Origin: Acidomonas methanolica | Lineage (GTDB): Bacteria; Pseudomonadota; Alphaproteobacteria; Acetobacterales; Acetobacteraceae | Assembly (NCBI RefSeq): GCF_004346035.1 | Contig: NZ_SLZN01000002.1 | Location: 62,001-126,000 of the forward strand | Reading direction: 5' to 3' | DNA: 64,000 nt | Shown: piece after piece, positions 17,816 to 28,673 of the stretch | Position numbering within the stretch: the first letter of the stretch is position 1 | Layout: the number at the start of each line of letters is the position of its first letter | Position numbers and translations under genes: made by a program | Notes under the pieces: generated by a model | Seen by the model: the letters and a program-made list of their open reading frames with translations, nothing else | The model's database searches: none | Told to the model about the DNA's origin: nothing

Positions 17816-18805
17816 TCATTCCCGCGCCAGCCGTCTCTCGATCGCGTCCCATATCAACCCGGCGCTGTTGATGCCCTCGAAACGGTCCAGTTCCTGAAGG
17901 CCCGTCGGCGAGGTCACATTGATCTCGGTCAGAGACGCGCCGATCACGTCGATGCCGACGAAGATCAGCCCGTTCTCACGCAGATGCGGGCCGATCGTCG
18001 CGCAGATTTCCCGGTCCCGCTCCGTCAGCACCGCCCGCTCGGCCCGTCCTCCCACATGCATGTTGGACCGCGCCTCGCCCTGCGCCGGCACGCGGTTGAT
18101 CGCTCCGATCGGCTCGCCGTCCACGAGGATGATCCGCTTGTCCCCGAACCGCACCTGCGGCTCGTAGCGCTGCGCCATGAGAGGCTCGCGCGAGCGGCTG
18201 AAATGCATCTCCAGCAGGGAGGCGAAATTCTCGTCATCCTCGCGGATGCGGAAGATCCCCGCGCCGCCATTGCCGTAGAGCGGCTTGAGGATGATGTCCC
18301 CATGCCGGGCGCGGAACGCCGCGATCGCCTGCACGTCCCACGTCACCAGAGTCGGCGGCATCAGCTCCGGGAAATGCATCACCAGCAGCTTCTCCGGCGC
18401 ATCCCGCACCGAGCGGGGATCGTTCACCACCAGCGCGCGCCCAGGGCCCACCCCATGCACATGCTCCAGCATATGGGTGGCGGTGATGTAACCCATGTCG
18501 AATGGCGGGTCCTGCCGCATCAGGATCACATCCATTCCGCCGAGATCGATGAGTTCCTCCGGGCCGAATCGCGCGTGATCGCCCTGGACGCGCTGCACCC
18601 GCGCCGGACGCGCCGTCGCCTGCAAACGGTCCGTCACCAGCCCGCCTGCCGTGACCGCGCCCTCGTTCAGCCGGAGGCCGCGCACGTCATACACGAAAAG
18701 TTCATACCCCCGGCGCTGCGCTTCGAGCATGAGCGCGAAGGTGGAATCTCCGTCGATATTGACTGACTCAAGCGGGTCCATCTGGACGGCGATACGAAAT
18801 GTCAT
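17816..18805 (-). CDS. gshB: Glutathione synthase
   Basis: GshB joins gamma-glutamylcysteine and glycine with ATP to give glutathione. The 329-aa product matches the prokaryotic GshB layout: an N-terminal domain opening [20 protein letters not shown], the [16 protein letters not shown] segment, and the ATP-grasp core with [16 protein letters not shown] and [14 protein letters not shown] (metal- and glutathione-binding). Length and order are standard. It is the last gene of the uvrB-epimerase-greB-gshB run, about 100 bp after greB, so it may also have its own promoter. Glutathione links it to the S-formylglutathione hydrolase at 26.5 kb. Confidence 0.97.
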   Translation of the reverse strand: MTFRIAVQMDPLESVNIDGDSTFALMLEAQRRGYELFVYDVRGLRLNEGAVTAGGLVTDRLQATARPARVQRVQGDHARFGPEELIDLGGMDVILMRQDPPFDMGYITATHMLEHVHGVGPGRALVVNDPRSVRDAPEKLLVMHFPELMPPTLVTWDVQAIAAFRARHGDIILKPLYGNGGAGIFRIREDDENFASLLEMHFSRSREPLMAQRYEPQVRFGDKRIILVDGEPIGAINRVPAQGEARSNMHVGGRAERAVLTERDREICATIGPHLRENGLIFVGIDVIGASLTEINVTSPTGLQELDRFEGINSAGLIWDAIERRLARE

Positions 18806-18904
18806 GCGGCGATTTCCCTAGGGCGAAGCCCTGCCCTTCTCTCCGGCATCGTCTCTCCGGCCCCGTCTTCTATCCGAAAGTATCCCGCTCTTGGCAAGCC
18901 GGAC

Positions 18905-19399
18905 CTACGGATAGCCGATCGAGAGGATTTCCAGCACGCGCGCGCCGCCGGGCGTGTTCACCGTCACCTCGTCCCCGACCCGGGTTCGCAACAGGGCTCG
19001 CGCGAGCGGCGATACGAGGCTGATTTGCCCGCTCGCCGTGTCCACCTCGTCGCATCCGAGAATCGTGACGCGATGTTCCGCGTCGTCCTCATCCACGTAG
19101 GCGACCGTCGCGCCGAAAAACACGCGGTCCCGCAGGGACTGCGCCGCCGGATCGACGATCACCGCCTGGTCCAGCCGCTTCGACAGGAAGCGGATGCGCC
19201 GGTCGATCTCGCGCAACCGGCGCTTGCCGTAAATATAGTCGCCATTCTCCGACCGATCGCCGTTCCCCGCCGCCCAGGAGACGATCTCGACGATCTTCGG
19301 CCGCTCGACCAACCGCAGATCCGTCAGTTCCGCCCGCATCCGCGCCGCGCCGTCCGGGCTCAGATAGCGCGACAACGCCACCGTCCCGGCTTCAGCCAC
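18905..19399 (-). CDS. greB: Transcription elongation factor GreB
   Basis: Gre factors insert a coiled-coil finger into the RNA polymerase secondary channel and stimulate cleavage of backtracked RNA. The 164-aa product has the coiled-coil tip GDRSENGDYIYGKRRLREID with the acidic pair, and the FKBP-like C-terminal domain. The IYGKRRLREIDRRIRFLSKRL run is characteristic of GreB rather than GreA (which has Y-x-AAKE-Q). Its start overlaps the end of the epimerase gene by eight bases. Confidence 0.93.
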   Translation of the reverse strand: MAEAGTVALSRYLSPDGAARMRAELTDLRLVERPKIVEIVSWAAGNGDRSENGDYIYGKRRLREIDRRIRFLSKRLDQAVIVDPAAQSLRDRVFFGATVAYVDEDDAEHRVTILGCDEVDTASGQISLVSPLARALLRTRVGDEVTVNTPGGARVLEILSIGYP

Positions 19400-20344
19400 G
19401 GCGGTCCTCCAGCCGGAAGCGGATCACGCCGGAAATCCGCTCGCCCGGCGCCAGCACATGCAGCCCGCGTTCCAGGACGTCCGGATGATGAATCGCATCG
19501 TTCATGTTCGTGGCCGGCTCGACCGCGACGAAGGATTTCCCCGGCACGGCGTAGACGACGAGATGCCGGAAGATCGGGTCCGCGTCGATCGTCACCGCGT
19601 AGCCCTGCTCGGGCTCCGCCAGTTCCGCGCGCCCCGCCCAGCCCGCGAAGCAATTGTCGATCTTTCCCCCCGCGACCACGCGCGGCGCGGCGAAGGACCA
19701 TGCGCCCTCCGCCGGAACGGCCCGTTCCGGCAGGTTCCGGCCATCATTCTCCCATACGGTCCCCGCCTTGAAGCTCAGCGTCGCCGAAGCGGAGCAGGCA
19801 AGAAAAGGATGGACCCCGAACCCGACCGGCTGCGGACGCGCATCCTGGTTCACCACCAGGATTTCGAGATCGAAGCCGTTGTCATGCAGCACGAAGGACT
19901 GCACGCAGCGATAGGCGAAGGGCCATTCCTTCGCGCGCGCCTCGTCCTCGGGCTTGTGATCGAACAGGAGAATGGCGCGGTCCGCGTCGGACTGGACGAC
20001 CGTCCAGACATGTTCCCAGCCGTTGCCGTGAATGCTGTTCGCCTCGCCGACGAAATTCCCGGCCAGACTGAACGCCTGCCCTTCGAAGGAAAAGGCCGCG
20101 CCGCCGATCCGGTTGGAATAGGGCACCAGCGGATAGGCGCCGACAGCCGCGCCCTTCTGCGCCGGCAGGTTGGGGTCGGCCTGCGGGGCAAGGAGATCGC
20201 GCTCCGCCACGCGCCAATAGGCCACGCTGCCGCCCAGTTCCGGCAACAGGCCCAGCCGGCTCTCGCCTCGCGCAAGCTCGATCACTCTGCCACGTTCCGG
20301 TCCATCCGCTTCTGTCCCGAGTGCTTCAGCTCCAACCGTTTCAG

Positions 20345-20348
<4 letters not shown>
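19392..20348 (-). CDS. Aldose 1-epimerase family protein
   Basis: The 318-aa beta-sandwich enzyme belongs to the galactose mutarotase-like superfamily, which interconverts alpha and beta anomers of sugars. Supporting motifs are [11 protein letters not shown] (substrate-binding arginine region), SIHGNGW (first catalytic-region histidine), GFGVHPFL (second histidine) and EPATNMNDA near the C-terminus with the glutamate base. The sugar specificity is not evident, and hexose-6-phosphate mutarotase activity is an alternative. It overlaps uvrB by four bases and greB by eight, so it sits in a translationally coupled operon with DNA-repair and transcription genes without an obvious functional link. 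Confidence 0.88.
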
Positions 20349-22561
<2,213 letters not shown>

Positions 22562-22665
22562 CCCCGGAAGATGGGTGTTTCCGGACCATGCTTCAAGCGG
22601 AACTTCGGAAACGGCCCCTGATGATCGTCTGATGTGATATATTGTATTCTTCCATCTCTTGGGCT

Positions 22666-22688
22666 GAACTGGGCGCAGTTCATTTTTT
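22666..22688 (+). promoter_or_regulatory. Terminator-like hairpin in the leader of the S10 peptidase gene
   Basis: GAACTG (22666-22671) and CAGTTC (22676-22681) pair perfectly around a GGCG loop, followed by A and six T (22683-22688). This has the form of a short intrinsic terminator on the plus strand. It is placed directly before the AGGA ribosome binding site (22690-22693) and GTG start at 22701. No upstream plus-strand gene needs terminating here, so attenuation is a possible role. Confidence 0.4.
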
Positions 22689-22700
22689 CAGGATAACGAC

Positions 22701-24248
22701 GTGCGCCTTGCCCTGCCCGCCCTTCTGCTCGCCTCCGTCTCATTGACCTTTCCGGTCTTCGCCGCGGACAAATCCCCTTCCGACGCCAAGACCCCGGACG
22801 CCAGGACCGCCGAAGCCTCCCCGGTCAAGGACGGCGTGATCAAGGAGGGTCCCGCGAGCCTGCTCCCCGCCGATTCCGTCACACATCATCGTCTGACCGC
22901 CGATGGCAGGGAGATCGCCTATACCGCCCATGCCGGCACGCTTCTGCTGCGCGACGACCAAGGCAAGCCGGGCGCGAAAGTCTTCTACATCGCCTATACG
23001 ATGGATGGGGCGAAGCCGGGGACGCGCCCCGTCTCCTTCTTCTTCAATGGCGGCCCGGGCGCGGGCTCGGCCTATCTGAATCTCGGCGCGGCGGGTCCGA
23101 AGACATTGCGCTTCCCGGCCGACGACCCGACGGACGGCGCCAATGCGAAGCTCGTGGACAACCCCGATTCCTGGCTCCCCGCGACGGATATGGTGTTCAT
23201 CGACGCCGTCGGCACCGGCTATTCCCGCCCGGTCGATGAGGAGAACGCCGCCAAGGCCTATTACAGCGTGAAGAAGGACGCCGCCGCCTTCGCCAAGGTC
23301 ATCCAGATGTGGATCGGCGCCAACGGGCGCGAAGCCTCGCCGCATTATCTCGTCGGCGAGAGCTACGGCGGCATCCGCTCGATCCAGGTCGCCGACGCGC
23401 TTCAGGAGCAACAGAACCTGATCGTCAACGGCATCGTCATGATCTCGCCCGCCATCGAGATGGGCTTCCTCGACAGCACCGACAATCCGCTCGGCGCGGC
23501 GCTGACACTGCCGAGCTTCATCGCGGCGCATCTCGACGAGACCCATCAGTTGACCCCCGCCGCCATCGACGCCGCCTACAGCTACGCGCTCGGCCCCTAT
23601 CTGACGACGATCGCCAATGCGCGCCCGCAGGGCGATGCGGCGAAGCGATTCTATGCCGAAGTCGCCGAAAAGACCGGAATCCCCGAAAACGTCGTCGCCA
23701 AGGAAGGCGCGATGCTCGACCCGATGGCGCATGACGTGCGCTCGCGCGACGGGCGGCTGCATGGGCTGTACGACTTCACCCAGACCATCGCCGACCCCTA
23801 TCCGGACGGCATCGACAATTCCAACAGCCCGGAAATGACGCTGTCCGGCTTCGGTCGCGCCTATGGCAACGCCTTCACCGGCTATGTCGGCAACGATCTC
23901 GGCTTCCGCACCGCGCTCACCTATGACCTGCTGAGCATGAAGGTGAACGGCGCGTGGAAATACGCCGACGAAGGCCCCTTCCCCACCCGCCAGATTCCGG
24001 TGCTGCGCAAGCTGCTGGCGCTTGACCCGGCCCTGCATGTTTTCGTCGCCAACGGCTATTTCGACATGGCCTGCCCCTTCGGCACGACGCGCTGGACGCG
24101 GGATCACATCCCGGTGGGCGCGGACCGGATCGGCATACATCTCTATCCGGGCGGCCACATGCTCTATGCCCGCCCGGCCAGCCGCGCGGCATTGTGGCAT
24201 GACGTGCAGGGCTTCTACGCCGCCGCGCGGGGAACCGAAACCCATTGA
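22701..24248 (+). CDS. Exported S10 family serine carboxypeptidase-like peptidase
   Basis: The 515-aa product starts with a Sec-type signal peptide (residues 1-21, cleaved after VFA) and belongs to the alpha/beta-hydrolase peptidase family S10. The oxyanion region FFFNGGPGAGSAYLN, nucleophile GESYGG (S221), DMACPF (D455) and GGHMLY (H486) give a complete catalytic triad in the right order. Bacterial S10 members release C-terminal residues, probably from peptides in the periplasm. GTG 22701 follows an AGGA site. The gene has its own leader with a terminator-like hairpin. Its stop overlaps a possible TTG start of trpS (TTGA), so trpS is probably in the same transcript. Confidence 0.9.
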   Translation: MRLALPALLLASVSLTFPVFAADKSPSDAKTPDARTAEASPVKDGVIKEGPASLLPADSVTHHRLTADGREIAYTAHAGTLLLRDDQGKPGAKVFYIAYTMDGAKPGTRPVSFFFNGGPGAGSAYLNLGAAGPKTLRFPADDPTDGANAKLVDNPDSWLPATDMVFIDAVGTGYSRPVDEENAAKAYYSVKKDAAAFAKVIQMWIGANGREASPHYLVGESYGGIRSIQVADALQEQQNLIVNGIVMISPAIEMGFLDSTDNPLGAALTLPSFIAAHLDETHQLTPAAIDAAYSYALGPYLTTIANARPQGDAAKRFYAEVAEKTGIPENVVAKEGAMLDPMAHDVRSRDGRLHGLYDFTQTIADPYPDGIDNSNSPEMTLSGFGRAYGNAFTGYVGNDLGFRTALTYDLLSMKVNGAWKYADEGPFPTRQIPVLRKLLALDPALHVFVANGYFDMACPFGTTRWTRDHIPVGADRIGIHLYPGGHMLYARPASRAALWHDVQGFYAAARGTETH

Positions 24249-24280
24249 CCACGGGCGGCGAAGGACGGAAAACACCGGCC

Positions 24281-25276
24281 ATGCAACGTGTGTTTTCCGG
24301 CATCCAGCCGACAGGTGTCCCGCAGCTCGGCAACTATCTCGGCGCGATCCGTAACTGGGTCGTGCTCCAGCAGGACCATGAGTGCATTTTCTGCCTCGTG
24401 GACATGCATGCCCTGACGGTCTGGCAAGACCCCGACTCCCTGCGCCAGCAGACCCTGGGCCAGACGGCCTGCCTGCTGGCCGCCGGAATCGATCCCGCGC
24501 GGCATATCCTCTACAATCAGTCCGCCGTGAGTGCTCATGCGCGTCTGGGCTGGATCTTCAACTGCGTCGTCCGCCTCGGCTGGCTGAACCGCATGACGCA
24601 GTTCAAGGACAAGGCGGGGAAGGACCGCGAGAACCATTCCGCCGGACTCTATGTCTATCCAAGCCTGATGGCCGCCGACATTCACGCCTTCCATGCGACC
24701 CGCGTCCCGGTGGGCGACGACCAGCGCCAGCATCTCGAACTGGCCAACGATATCGGGCAGAAATTCAACCATGATTACGGCGTGGCGTTCTTCCCGATGG
24801 TCGAGGGGCTGATCCCGCCCGGCAGCGCGCGGATCATGAGCCTGCGTGACGGCACGAAGAAAATGTCGAAATCCGACCCGTCCGCCCAGTCCCGCATCGA
24901 ACTGACCGACACGCCGGACGAGATCGCGCTCAAGATCCGCCGCGCCAAGACCGATCCGGAGCCCCTTCCCTCCGAGGAAGCCGGGCTTGAAAACCGTCCT
25001 GAGGCGCGCAACCTCGTGACGATCTACGCGGCGTTGACGGGCGAGACCGTGCCGGAGGTGCTGGCGCGTTTCGGCGGCGAAGGATTCGGCCCCTTCAAGG
25101 CGGCGCTGACGGAGCGTCTGGTCGCGGAACTCGGCCCGGTGGCGGCGGAGACGCGCCGTCTTCTCGGCGATCCGGGCCATCTGCTTTCCGTCCTGCGGGA
25201 CGGCGCGGCGCGTGCAAGCGCCGTCGCCGAGCCGATCGTGGCGGAAGCGGAACGCATCGTCGGCTATCTGCGCTGA
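24281..25276 (+). CDS. trpS: Tryptophanyl-tRNA synthetase
   Basis: TrpS charges tRNA-Trp. The protein has the class I HIGH-equivalent in FSGIQPTGVPQLGNYLGA (residues 3-20), the tryptophan-binding SAVSAHARLGW...NRMTQFKDK region, and the KMSKS loop (KKMSKSDPSAQSRI). At 331 aa from ATG 24281 it matches the bacterial family (about 330). A TTG at 24245, overlapping the preceding stop, would add 12 residues not typical of TrpS; I prefer the ATG although its ribosome site is weak. yjbQ follows 46 bp later. Confidence 0.96.
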   Translation: MQRVFSGIQPTGVPQLGNYLGAIRNWVVLQQDHECIFCLVDMHALTVWQDPDSLRQQTLGQTACLLAAGIDPARHILYNQSAVSAHARLGWIFNCVVRLGWLNRMTQFKDKAGKDRENHSAGLYVYPSLMAADIHAFHATRVPVGDDQRQHLELANDIGQKFNHDYGVAFFPMVEGLIPPGSARIMSLRDGTKKMSKSDPSAQSRIELTDTPDEIALKIRRAKTDPEPLPSEEAGLENRPEARNLVTIYAALTGETVPEVLARFGGEGFGPFKAALTERLVAELGPVAAETRRLLGDPGHLLSVLRDGAARASAVAEPIVAEAERIVGYLR

Positions 25277-25322
25277 GATCGCGCCCGCCGCGCCGTCACC
25301 TGATCATCGGAGGGAGACCGTC

Positions 25323-25739
25323 ATGCGGCAGGCGCTTCACCACCTCACCATCGAGACGCGCGGCAAGGGCCTGACGGAGATCACCCGTCCCGTCCGGCTC
25401 TGGCTGCAAGAGACCGGGATCACGACCGGCCTGCTGACACTCTGGTGCACCCATACCTCCGCGTCGCTGACCGTCCAGGAGAATGCCGATCCCACGGTGC
25501 GCCGCGATATCGCGGCATTCTTCGAGGATCTGGTGCCGGAACACAGACAGTACATCCATGACGATGAAGGGCCCGACGACATGCCCGCCCATCTGCGGAC
25601 CATGCTGACCGGGGTGAATCTTTCCATTCCCGTGGCTCACGGCGCGCCGACCCTCGGCGTCTGGCAGGGGATTTACCTCTTCGAACACCGCCGCCAGCCG
25701 CACAGGCGGACGGTGGTGCTGCATGTACTGGGGGATTAG
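25323..25739 (+). CDS. yjbQ: YjbQ/UPF0047 family protein (secondary thiamine-phosphate synthase-like)
   Basis: The 138-aa single-domain protein matches the YjbQ family from end to end: LTIETRGKGLTEIT, LWCTHTSASLTVQENADPTV (conserved HTSA and NAD residues), DEGPDDMPAHLRTMLTGV (His/Asp metal or ligand site) and GVWQGIYLFEHR. Members show weak thiamine-phosphate synthase activity and otherwise have no firm physiological role. ATG 25323 is preceded by GGAGGGAGA at about eight bases, a strong ribosome site. It is the last plus-strand gene before a convergent lipoprotein RNase gene, with a 16-bp gap. Confidence 0.92.
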   Translation: MRQALHHLTIETRGKGLTEITRPVRLWLQETGITTGLLTLWCTHTSASLTVQENADPTVRRDIAAFFEDLVPEHRQYIHDDEGPDDMPAHLRTMLTGVNLSIPVAHGAPTLGVWQGIYLFEHRRQPHRRTVVLHVLGD

Positions 25740-25755
25740 CCTGACGGCGCGCCCC

Positions 25756-26520
25756 TTACCAGTGCGGTATAAGGAATTGCGCCGGGCAGTTGTCCTGCGC
25801 TTCAGGCGAGGACACATAGGACGCCGCGGCAGGGAAATCGTCCAGATGCTTCGGCGAAAGCGTGAACCAGATCTGGGTCAGAACGACCCGTCCCTTGCGA
25901 TCATAACGACACTGGGTCTGCAACGCCCGCTCCACGGGGCGCGCGCCGACGCTCCCGAAAGTGCTGGCCTCGAAGCTGGCGATCATCGCTTCATGCGAAA
26001 CCACCCGGCCCTGATGCGCGACAAGCCAGAGCCCCGGCGCGGATTGTGCGAAACGGTCGCGCAACGCCAGCGCCTTGGCGAAGAAGGGCGTCGCGGCATA
26101 ACCGAAACAGGCCGCGTGCTTGTTCCATTCATGCGGCACGAGCGGCTGGGCGGTATGCGGCACGACGGCCGAGAGCTTCTCCGCGACCGGCGGTTCCAGG
26201 ACCGGCGCCGCGTCCGGCGCATCTTCAAGCAGCGGGCATCCCTTGCGCCACCACTCCTGAACCGGAACACCCTGCCCCTCCAGCGCATGCGGCTCCGAGG
26301 CCCAGAGTCCATGCAGCCCGATCAGGGGCGCATGAGGCTGGTCGGCCTCGCACCCTTCGGACGTGGAACAGAATCCCGGCTGCCAGGTGAGCGCCAGCGT
26401 GTCATGATCGAAATCGCCATGCCGCGCCGGAGCGAACGGGGCCGTCTCCGGCCGCGGGGCGACGGTGGCGCAGCCGGCAAGCAGAACCAGCGCGCTCCAG
26501 AAGCAGGCCTGCACCCTCAT
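25756..26520 (-). CDS. Ribonuclease T2 family lipoprotein
   Basis: The 254-aa product carries both RNase T2 catalytic segments: CAS I IGLHGLW (H70) and CAS II HEWNKHA (H130, E131, K134, H135), plus the opening LTWQPGFC. These enzymes cleave single-stranded RNA via a 2',3'-cyclic phosphate, usually outside the cytoplasm. The N-terminus has a signal peptide ending in a lipobox LLAGC (C17), so it is probably lipid-anchored in the envelope. That is different from the soluble periplasmic RNase I of E. coli. Its start overlaps the stop of the S-formylglutathione hydrolase gene (ATGA). Confidence 0.9.
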   Translation of the reverse strand: MRVQACFWSALVLLAGCATVAPRPETAPFAPARHGDFDHDTLALTWQPGFCSTSEGCEADQPHAPLIGLHGLWASEPHALEGQGVPVQEWWRKGCPLLEDAPDAAPVLEPPVAEKLSAVVPHTAQPLVPHEWNKHAACFGYAATPFFAKALALRDRFAQSAPGLWLVAHQGRVVSHEAMIASFEASTFGSVGARPVERALQTQCRYDRKGRVVLTQIWFTLSPKHLDDFPAAASYVSSPEAQDNCPAQFLIPHW

Positions 26521-27359
26521 GCTTTCAGGATCGCTGCATGATGGGCGAGATGGTCCTCCACGAAGCTCTGGATGAACCAGTAGCCATGGGCGTACCCCGC
26601 ATGGCGGCGCAGACGGAGCGGCTGTCCGGCCTCGGCGGCGGCGGTTTCGAAATCCTGCGGCCTGAGTTCCCGCTCAAGGAATTCGTCATCCAGACCCTGA
26701 TCGACCAGAATCGTCGCCGGGTGGGAATGGCCGCTCCGCAGCAGCTCCGTCGCGTCCCAGCTCTTCCAGCTTTCCCGGTCCGGCCCGAGATAGGCGGCGA
26801 AACTCTTCTCGCCCCAGGGCACGACGACCGGATGGGCGATCGGCGCGAAGGCGGAGACGGAGCGCCAGGAGGACGGGTTTCTGAGCGCATGGACGAGCGC
26901 GCCATGACCGCCCATGGAGTGACCCATGATGCCGCGCCGCGTTCCGTCGAGCGGGAACGCCGCCTCGGTGAACGCCGGAAGCTCGGAGGCGACATAGCTT
27001 CCCATGCGGTAATGCGCCGACCAGGAAGAGTGCGTGGCGTCCAGGTAGAAACCCGCGCCGGTGCCAAGATCATAAGACCCGTCCTCGCCCTCGACACCGG
27101 CGCCGCGCGGGGACGTATCGGTCGCAACGAGAGCGACGCCGTGCTTCGCCGCATATCTCAGCGCATTGGCCTTGGTGAAGAAGGTCTTTTCCGTGCCGGT
27201 CAGCCCGGCCAGAACATGAATGACAGGCACGCGCCGGCCACCCAGCGCCGCCTCGGGCAGAAACACGGCAAATTTCGCATCCAGCCTCAAAACCTCCGAG
27301 GCGTGTCTGTAGAAGCCGACGCGCCCACGACAACACGCCGTTTCTGAAATCGTCTCCAT
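26517..27359 (-). CDS. fghA: S-formylglutathione hydrolase
   Basis: This alpha/beta-hydrolase (esterase D family) splits S-formylglutathione to formate and glutathione in formaldehyde detoxification. The 280-aa product has the family's AGLTGTEKTFFTKA segment, DTSPRGAGV, the nucleophile elbow GHSMGG (S148) and C-terminal DQGLDDEFLE and HAGYAHGYWFI holding the aspartate and histidine. No formaldehyde dehydrogenase gene is adjacent; the only coupled neighbour is the RNase T2 lipoprotein. gshB for the cofactor lies 8 kb away. Confidence 0.95.
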   Translation of the reverse strand: METISETACCRGRVGFYRHASEVLRLDAKFAVFLPEAALGGRRVPVIHVLAGLTGTEKTFFTKANALRYAAKHGVALVATDTSPRGAGVEGEDGSYDLGTGAGFYLDATHSSWSAHYRMGSYVASELPAFTEAAFPLDGTRRGIMGHSMGGHGALVHALRNPSSWRSVSAFAPIAHPVVVPWGEKSFAAYLGPDRESWKSWDATELLRSGHSHPATILVDQGLDDEFLERELRPQDFETAAAEAGQPLRLRRHAGYAHGYWFIQSFVEDHLAHHAAILKA

Positions 27360-27538
27360 CGTGGTTTTCCTGCCGCTCCTGACCCTGCTCCCAGACTCTC
27401 ATGCCGTTGTTTCGAACGTATCCTCACGCGCTCGAACGAGTCCATCCGAGCCGGATATGCGCCGGGACGTTACTCCATCCCGCCCCGGCTTGCGAAGAGC
27501 TGTCATCACAAACGGTTGCGGCGGCGCGCAAAACGTGA

Positions 27539-27570
27539 GACCGACTCGCGCGTTCTGACGCGGGCCGGTC
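27539..27570 (+). promoter_or_regulatory. Hairpin in the 5' leader of the bestrophin-like gene
   Basis: GACCG (27539-27543) pairs with CGGTC (27566-27570), and inside it CGCG (27547-27550) pairs with CGCG (27559-27562), around a symmetric internal loop. It lies 40 bases before the start codon in a 250-bp spacer shared with the divergent fghA. A role is not evident. Confidence 0.3.
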
Positions 27571-27609
27571 TGCATGCGCGCCCGCACCTGATTTGGGAGA
27601 ATATGCCTC

Positions 27610-28485
27610 GTGATCATCGATAAAAGTCGCGGCTTGTGGATTCTCCTCCGGGAGACATTCCGGCCGCTCTTTATCCTTGCCATCTGGGACGTCGTGGTCG
27701 TCATCGGCTTTCAGATCTATCACCAGCAGTGGATGGAGCAGCCTGCCCTGCCGATCTCCCTGATGGGCTCGGCTCTGGCTCTGTTTCTCGGCGTGCGGAA
27801 CAACGCCGCCTATGCGCGCTGGTGGGAGGGGCGCACGCTCTGGGGCGCGGTCGTCAACAACACGCGCTCCTTCGGGCGTCAGGCCGCGACCCTGATCGCG
27901 GCGCGGCCCGATCTCGCCCGCGCCATGGCGGCCTATCCCTATCTTCTCCGCATGGGGCTGGCGGGGCTCGCCGACAGTCCCGACGCCAAACGCCTGCTCG
28001 ACCCCGGCCTCTATCGGCGCGTCATGGCGCGGACGAACAAGGCCAACGCGCTGCTCTACGAAATCGGCGTCGAAGTCGCGCGTCAGATCAAACAGGACGG
28101 GCTCGACGGGGTCGCCCACGGCTTCATCGACCGCATCCTCGTCGATCTCGCCAACGCACAGGGCGGGCTGGAACGCATCCGCAACACGCCGCTGCCGGTG
28201 CAATATTCCGTCCTGCCGCTGATGGTGACACATCTGTTCTGCGCCGTGCTGCCACTTTCCGCCGTGCAGACTCTGGGCTGGATCACGCCGCTCGGCTCCA
28301 GCCTCGTCGGCTTCCTCTTTCAGGCGCTCGACAAGAGCGGACGCGATCTGCAAACGCCTTTCGCCCCCGGGATTCATGCCCTGCCCATGCTCTCCATGGC
28401 CCGGACCATCGAGATCGACCTCCTCGAACCGATCGGCCAGCACCCCGCTCCGCCGGAAAAACCGATGAGGGGCGTTCTCCTGTAA
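27610..28485 (+). CDS. Bestrophin-like (YneE/UPF0187) membrane channel protein
   Basis: The 291-aa product has the bestrophin-family layout: a first helix with LAIWDVVVVIGFQIYHQQW, a second hydrophobic segment followed by RNNAAYARWWEGRTLWGAVVNNTRSF (the most conserved family block), and a later pair of helices (MVTHLFCAVLPLSAVQTLGWITPLGSSLVGFLFQALD). Bacterial homologues form pentameric ion channels in the inner membrane. The start is GTG 27610, with GGGAGA about ten bases upstream. The gene stands alone, divergent from fghA, and is followed by a short tandem repeat. Confidence 0.9.
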   Translation: MIIDKSRGLWILLRETFRPLFILAIWDVVVVIGFQIYHQQWMEQPALPISLMGSALALFLGVRNNAAYARWWEGRTLWGAVVNNTRSFGRQAATLIAARPDLARAMAAYPYLLRMGLAGLADSPDAKRLLDPGLYRRVMARTNKANALLYEIGVEVARQIKQDGLDGVAHGFIDRILVDLANAQGGLERIRNTPLPVQYSVLPLMVTHLFCAVLPLSAVQTLGWITPLGSSLVGFLFQALDKSGRDLQTPFAPGIHALPMLSMARTIEIDLLEPIGQHPAPPEKPMRGVLL

Positions 28486-28500
28486 GAGGCACGGCCGGGA

Positions 28501-28540
28501 GAAGACGTGGCGAAGACGTGGCGAAGACGTGGCGAAGACG
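28501..28540. repeat. 11-bp tandem repeat (CGTGGCGAAGA), three full copies
   Basis: Units at 28506-28516, 28517-28527 and 28528-28538 are identical, flanked by partial copies (28501-28505 and 28539-28540). The repeat lies 16 bp after the bestrophin gene stop, in the 188-bp spacer before the glycosyltransferase gene. It is exact, which suggests recent slippage expansion. Confidence 0.9.
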
Positions 28541-28673
28541 CACACACCCTTCTCCCCTCCGTCTCGGCAAGCGGCGTTCAAGCCGCTATACCCACGGGAA
28601 GAAACTTTCTCTTCTCGGCGGGACGACCTGCCTGCCTTGAGCGAGCGTGCAAGTGTCCTATGGGGTGTGCAGG

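Noticed and set aside
22562-22700. Possible SOS (LexA) box upstream of uvrB
   Set aside because: I searched both strands of the 139-bp spacer for GTTC-N7-GTTC and found no match; the only GAAC/GTTC pair is an inverted repeat that forms the hairpin ahead of the peptidase gene.
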